From Coturnix japonica (taxonomy: Eukaryota; Chordata; Aves; Galliformes; Phasianidae), in NCBI RefSeq assembly GCF_001577835.2, contig NC_029532.1:992001-1056000 (forward strand): 64,000 nt of DNA, given 5' to 3'. Positions 57,764 to 64,000 of this stretch are shown piece by piece. The first letter of the stretch is position 1. Each line of letters starts with the position of its first letter. The position numbers and the translations under genes were made by a program. The notes under the pieces are model-generated. The model was not told the DNA's origin. It was given only the letters and a program-made list of their open reading frames with translations, and made no database searches.

Positions 57764-60700
57764 GAAGGAGAATCCAAGCCTCGCTGTTGTTGTTGTTCTT
57801 TCTTCTTTTAGTAGGTTGCTGTGTGAGAGCTCTGCTTTTGTTTGCCCCTCTGTGTGATGCTCAATATGAGTTTGCTGGTTGTGCTCGCCCTGCTCCTCGT
57901 GGTGCAATGGGTGCCCATGGCTCCATGCCCGGCCTTTATTCTCCGGGCTGTGAGCTCCTCCAGCATGGGGCTCCTTGTGGGTACAGATAAAATAGTGCCT
58001 GTGGCTGCAGTGTGTCAGCATTAAGCCTAAAGGGAAGAGGAGAGGAAAGTAAATGCAATAAAGCAGAACTCTGGGACCTTTGCTGGAGGCAGAAAGGGAA
58101 AGGTGCGTTGTACCAATAGGTTGGCTTTTTGACTGCTTCCTATATTTAGCTGAGGCTGAAAGATGCAATGCTTTGGGATGCTTCAGAGTCAAGTGCTGAG
58201 CTCTCACCTATTCCTCTGAATGGCCTGTGTTGGAAAAAGAAGTCCCGTTTTCTTCTTTTCCTTGTGATTTACTTGGGAAGCTGCACCACGGGATAGAGCA
58301 GCTGAGCTCGTGGTTATTTCCTCTCCCCGTTTCCTGCCTTGAGGTGGTTTACAGGGACCTGGGCAGCTCTACCTGAGTGATGTACTTTGCTTTCAGCGGT
58401 TGAAGGATGTGTTTGCTCTTCATCCTATAAAGTGAGGAACTTGGCTAAGGCATAGAGAGCTTGAAGGAAGCTTTTTCTCTCATAATGCTCTGTGTAACCA
58501 GAATGTTTGCTCTCAAACAGAGCTACGGGCCTTTAAAAACCACGAGGCAAAGAGCTTCTTTAGGGCAGTCCTTCAAATCGGTGTGAGGTTGAGTCACTTG
58601 GAGCCAAAGGGGCCATCGTTGACCAAAGGGTTGCACTGTGGTTCTGCCCTCCTGCAGAGCCCCTCAGTGCTTCTCATGGGGCTGGGTTGGGGTCAGGGTG
58701 GTTCTTGTGGTTAAAGTGTGATCCTACTGGGAGTTAACAAGTAGCTTTGGTGAAGGGAAATGGAGAGAGGGCGCAGTGTGCTTACCTTGATGCCCTGCTC
58801 TTGTGGTAACGAATGCATGTTGCCTTTCCACTCTGATCTCTTCATTCTGCTTGTTTCATAACAGTTACTTTTGCAAGTTGAACTGCAAATAGGTGCTGGA
58901 AGTAGTGAATAATCACTTCCCTTGGAATAATCCCTCGCTGAGCAGAGCCAAGGATTCCTCATGATCTCTTGTTAGAGACAAGCTGACTTTATTTTTTCCC
59001 CTTCCTGTATGCTCTGTTGAACACTGGAGGGTGATTTCTATCCAAGAATTTTAAAGACAACCTTCCAAAGTCCTTAATGGCCAACCAGCATAAAAAGGGC
59101 TGACTGGGGGCTGCTGCTGGGAGCAGCTGATGTGGGGTGGGTTGGCTGTGGTGGAAGTGATGGATGTCAGGCTGCAGCTCCGAGTTTGCAGGCGTGAGTG
59201 TGATGCTGCTGTGATAGCACTGCAGCTTCTTCAGGAGCACAGTGCAGCTGCCCTGGCAGGGACCAACCAGGAGAGAAAGGTGGGATTCGGCTGCTGTGCT
59301 GCTTCTCCACCCTCCAAGGCCTCGTGTGATGACTGTGGGGAAATGCTCATATGCAGGTCCAGAACACAGAAGCACAGAAAACACATCCATGTTACTGCTG
59401 TTCCCTCTTTAATGGGTTCCTTTTCCAGATGATGTTCAACTTGCAGCTCTGAGGCTTCTTTTATGCTCTACGAGTGCTTGCTTAAAATGAGAGTGTGCAT
59501 AGATCCATGGAGAGAAGTGATGCTGCAGTTCGGTGCTGGCAGGCTGTCCCTGTCTCACTGCCTGCCATTGTGTGGGAGGAAAAATGGCTGCCTGGTTGTG
59601 TGACCCCAATGGGGAGCAGAGCAGCTGGGGTTTAACAAACTGGTTAGAACTGTGTAGGCCCCCCCCAAATTCTCCCGAGACATCTCTGCTTTCCTAGAAG
59701 CTTCCTTTAACAAGCTGATTTCTCAGGCTGATTGCTTGCAGATGAGATCATGCAGTGTGTTTTGCAGGGAAAGAATCTGAACTTAGACTGGTGAGCCAGA
59801 AAGTTTTAACACACAAGTCACATGCCCAGTGTCCTCATGGCACATACAAAACACCAGAGACTACGAAAGCATCCGTCTCAGAGCAGCTTTGTGCTCCAAA
59901 AAGAGCTGTCTGAATACACAGAGTGCCAAGGGATGCTCTTGAGTGCTGGGTCCTGTTGTTTGGACAGCAGCAGGAGAGAGCAAGGAAGTGTTTCATCTTA
60001 GCTCTGTTTCTCTCTTTAGTGCGTGTGGTGCTGGGATAAGCCCAAGCAAGGGAAGGCTCTCATCTGCATTAATTCCACAGACGTTTTTCTGCTGGCATCC
60101 GCAAAGGAATTTGTGTAGGATTGATGGTATTTTTACAGCTAATGCATCAGAACTTACTCAACAGTGAAAACTTAATGGCAGTGTTCTGCTACAGAGGATC
60201 CCACACGTCTCTGTCCCTTGCAGAAGGGACTGTGTTTTCCATTTCTCTTGATGGTTGAAGGTGTCCTTCATAGAAAAGCCTTTTCTTCCAAAATCACCGT
60301 AGCCATAGTTGAAGAACGTTGTGACTTCTGCAAAGCTGTTGTGAGGTGATGGTGGTGGTGTGTGCTGCCAGCAGATGGGAACAAGCTGAGTTTGAATGCT
60401 GGGAGCTTTAAGCACAAGCTGTTCTACCAGGCAAGGTGGGAAGGCACCTTTCTGATTGAGGGGCCTCTCTGGGCCTGACATGATTTCTTCTTCCAAATCA
60501 AGGAATTACATATTCAAAGCTGTTTGATATTTTTTTTGGGAGGGTGTTACTGATATTGGTGATGGAAATAGGAGATGAGGGGAGCCACTTTTTTCTAAAA
60601 AGGAAAAGAGGAAATTAGGCTGTTGTAGCAGAAATGTTAAGTCATGGCTTGAAGCAGTGATGGAGCACCTGGTGGGAAGGCAGGGCCAACCCAGGGGAGC

Positions 60701-63700
60701 TCAGCTGTGTGCAATGCACCTGAATGACTGCAAGGGATGAAGCCAGGATCCACCCCTTCCCAGCCCTCATTTAAGGGTTGGCGGTGGAGGTGAGGGCAGC
60801 TCTGGATGGAGATCCCTGCATACCTGAGGCCTTCCAAACGTAAGCAGCTCTTTTCCTTTGTTTTTGTATCTGCTGCATTTGGGCTCATTCTCATTTGCTG
60901 TAGCTGAAGACTTTGCCACCCTGCTATTATCATTCTATTATAGCATCACACCTATGCAGGGAAACTTCCAGTCCTAAACCTGAGGTCTGTCCGTGTGTTG
61001 CTCCTGGATGGGCTCTCTCAGGTTGGTGCCCAGGCTGGCTGCTCCCCTGGGGCTGGATGTGATGGTCTGTGCCCTGAGCAGTGCTGCCTACACCTTGTTG
61101 TGTCTGTGGAGCTGCTAAAGCTGCAGCCCTCTCAGAGCTAATGCTCACAGAATGCGTGAGCAAGGCATTGAACTGGGTGGAGTTGTACCAAAATTTGGAC
61201 TCGGGGCCTGTCTGCTCCTCGTGCAGCAGCTCTCTGGGTGTTTGCCTGGATGAGCTCCTGGCGCAGATGATGCTCTCCTGACCTGAGCTGACTTTCCTCT
61301 CTTGATGCTCGGGTACAGTGCCCAGATCTGACTGTAATGCTGTGCAGCACAGAGCTCCAGGTGCTGGTTGAACCTGAAATGAATTTGTTCCTGTCAGGGG
61401 ATGACAGGGTGGTGCTGGCTTCATACCATGGAGGATGAAGGAGAGGGTGAGAAGACAAGGAGAGGGAGGGATGAAGTCAACCATTGTACTCCTTCCCCAG
61501 GACTGTCGTACATCCTGAGCCTGCCAGCTGCAATTTGGAAGCCAGAAGAATAGGGTGGGGTATTTTCTTCCAACCAGATGAATTGACGCAGTGAAAATGA
61601 AAAGCGAGTTGAGTTTCTCTGGGAATAGCCTTTAAGGTGTAAAAATGTCCCACCCGTCAGTAATGGAAAGCTGCAGGAGAGTGCAAATACAGAGACAAGG
61701 CTTGCAGAGCACAATGGCTTTTCAGCTTTCCTTTTGCTTGAAGGATGGGGATCGGGGCATGTTCTGCCTGTATCATCTGGTGGTGGTTGCCGTCCTTTAG
61801 GTTTCATTGTCCATCTGTGTTACTGCTGCCTTGTGCAGACATGCTCCTTCACCCCGAGGGCTGATTCTCTGTGATTAGCAGTGGTGTTTTTTGACCTCAT
61901 CCCAGTGCTGGAAGGACAATGAATAGCAGCCGTACTTCTGAGACGTCCCCAGAGCATGAACTGAGTGGGGAAGGATTTCTTTCAAAACTGCTGCAAGCTT
62001 CTTGAGATCTGCTGGCTGCCTGGCTTCTTGCTTGTGTTCTGGAAGTCCTGTAAGCTTTTGTGTTTGAGTACATAGCTGAAGTTAATTGCCAAGAAGAAAT
62101 CTCTTATGGAGGGTGCTAATTAGTGTAAGGGCAGGCTGACGCAATGTGCTGACCCTGCCTGAGACCTCTGCAGTGCATCACAGCACAGAAACTGGGGTAC
62201 CACCATCCCTGCCAGCACACAGATAGACCTTGTGTCGTCCTCATCAACCGGGCTTTAGTACAACATGGAAAGATCTCTTTGGAGAAACTCAGCATGAATC
62301 TTTCCTGCAAGTGTTGGCAACAATTCTGCATAATCTCTATCACAGAAATTGGGAACCCTGGGTGGAGAGGACACCTGGAGGTGTTCAACCCAACCTGGAT
62401 GGAGGTGGGACCATCTCCAGCATGTGATGGTCTCAGCCATGGCTTTGTCTGGTTCAGACTTGAAAATGCCCGGGCATGGCACAAGGTGCTGTGCTGGATC
62501 AGCTTTTGTTTGCTTTTCTTTGAGCTGCACCTACTGCACCACCCTGCAGTGTGGGTTTAGGTTTGGATTACCTCATCCTGCAGGTTTCAAAACGTTTCAG
62601 TGAACTGTTAGGAAATGTCCCACTAGGTCTAATAGTGTGTAATGTATCTGAATCCTCCTGTCTTTTCAGCGCTAGCATTGGAAATATGAGCTGATCCTAG
62701 AGCTTTTTCTACCAAATCCTGTGTGAGGTGGTTTCCTTGTGTTTGCATGGGCTGTTGCAGATGAAGCAGTGCTTGCAGGACACGTCCCATTGCTCAGAGG
62801 GGCATAAGAGTGTTTTCCACACAGCATCAGTTATGGGATGTGCCCGGATGGGATGAAGGCTTGGCACAGGATGGCACTGTGACCATTCCCTGCCCTGGGG
62901 CCACACGTGGGATCCGCGTGGGCCAGCTGTGAGCCCAGGCTGAGGCCACCCATACACAAGGCATGTTGTTGCCTTTCATCTGCCCTTCCCAGCCCCTCGC
63001 AGTGGGAGGGGAGTGTTTTTCCCCAGAGTCTGTGTTCCTTTCAGAAAAACACGGGGTCATGAGTTGAGCCTTCCTGCTGGAGCACCCCTCTGAGCCACCC
63101 ATTGCGGCCTGGGTGCTAATGGGAGCAGGATGGCTCTCGACATCTGAGAAATAAGCTTGCATCCTGAAATGCCACAAGCCTCAGAAAGGTGATGTGGGCA
63201 CACAGCGAGGCCAGAGCAGGGGCCTCCAGTGTCATCTGGGCTGGGCCTCTTTCTTTGCACAAAGCTGGGGATTGCAACATTGCTGTGCTGCTTTGGGCTG
63301 GGATGCCTGGCTCTGAAGGGGATGGGTGCTGGGGGTGAAAACAAACTGAGCCTCTGCTGCTGGACTGAGATGGGGCCGTTCTGCTGTGCACTGGCTGGGG
63401 CTGTGTGTGGTGGTCCTGTTTGAGTGCTGTGCATGGTTCCAATCTCTGCCTTATGCCATGTGGCGAGACCCATTTGGTGTCCCAGCCCATCTAAGCTGCT
63501 CACTGGGAGCCTTCCTAGGCCTTTTGCTTGCATACCAGGCAGTGAAAAGGGCTGGGAGTGCTGGATCCTGTGACCTCCTGGTGGTCTGAAGGTGGTGGTC
63601 CTCTCTGAGGAATTGCAGCAATGTGGCCACTGCTGTTGTCAGCTGCTGTCTGCATGCTGGCTTGTGCAGAGGGCAGGTTTGGGGTCATGTGGCTGGAGGG

Positions 63701-64000
63701 TCCTGGAACAACAGCTACAAACACATCAGCAAGAGGCTGGTTTTGCCTGACAGCCCTTGTTCTGACCAGTGTTACGGGGGTCTGTGCTGTAAAAGCAGTG
63801 GCGGTGCTGCCAGGAGCTGTGCACAGCCCCTTCAGTTCTGCTGGCTCCATGTTCCCTGCAGGGAAAAGCATCCCACGTGCTGTTGCTCTTTGCTGAGGCT
63901 TAGTCTGTGCTTGTGGTTTTCTGGGCCTCTCTGCTTCTCTTTCTTGGGGAAAAAAGCTCCAGTGAAGGCAGCTTGTCAGCTGTTCCAGGTCTGGAATACA
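57764..64000. other. Terminal 6.2 kb, no gene recognised
   Basis: No frame here resembles a protein I know, and no coherent coding exon series was found. The interval could be the first intron of a gene starting at the 57.5-kb island, or intergenic. A 91-codon frame at 63621-63896 begins with a signal-peptide-like stretch (MWPLLLSAAVCMLACAEG) but has no supporting context and is not called. Confidence 0.5.

Noticed and set aside
62360-62420. Possible CR1 segment (ggaggtgttcaacccaacctggatgg type)
   Set aside because: The match to the CR1 body is short and too diverged to separate from chance without an alignment.
63621-63896. 91-codon frame with a signal-peptide-like start
   Set aside because: The hydrophobic start is the only attraction. 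There is no known family, no promoter or exon context, and competing frames exist on both strands.
1-64000. CRISPR arrays, operons, bacterial mobile elements or endogenous retroviruses
   Set aside because: None seen. The window is vertebrate chromosomal DNA with LINE fragments and one short DNA-transposon relic. I recognised no LTR, gag, pol or env sequence.

Overview
The window is vertebrate nuclear DNA, most likely from a bird and probably a galliform such as chicken, from a GC-rich microchromosome (the gene set suggests chicken chromosome 17; this is from memory, not a search). The evidence is intron-containing genes with animal splice sites, several 3'-end fragments of the avian LINE CR1, a short mariner-type inverted-repeat element, strong CpG islands at gene starts, and five genes whose products I recognise by direct comparison with remembered human proteins.

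Layout. (1) 1-16.2 kb: the 3' part of NSMF (Jacob/NELF) on +, from a large exon at 101-580 to the stop at 15818, including a 6-nt microexon. (2) 16.2-23 kb: no recognisable gene. (3) 23.28-32.68 kb: TPRN (taperin) on +, four exons with a very GC-rich 653-codon first exon. (4) 34.37-36.54 kb: SSNA1 on -, three exons. Its start codon is 47 bp from that of (5) ANAPC2 on +, thirteen exons, 36.59-42.95 kb. The two share one CpG island and evidently a bidirectional promoter. (6) 47.25-48.85 kb: TOR4A on +, one coding exon behind a CpG island and a likely 5' UTR intron. It has a long acidic repeat-bearing N-terminus that human TOR4A lacks. (7) 54.16-54.73 kb: a second, partial TOR4A-like reading frame on the same strand. 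It keeps only the basic and transmembrane segment of TOR4A and no visible ATPase domain. (8) 57.33-57.70 kb: a CpG island with a good splice donor and no recognised gene, then about 6 kb with nothing I can call coding.

The genes are unrelated housekeeping or cell-structure genes and not an operon: synapse-to-nucleus signalling (NSMF), actin/PP1 regulation at stereocilia (TPRN), centrosome/microtubule coiled coil (SSNA1), the cullin of the anaphase-promoting complex (ANAPC2) and an AAA+ torsin (TOR4A). The TPRN-SSNA1-ANAPC2 block keeps the relative order and orientation I remember for human 9q34.3. NSMF and TOR4A also map to 9q34.3 in human, but several genes that lie between them there (TMEM203, NDOR1, TUBB4B, NELFB and others) are absent from this window.

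The most interesting item is the TOR4A-like frame at 54.2 kb, followed by the NSMF microexon, the expanded TOR4A N-terminus and the orphan CpG island.
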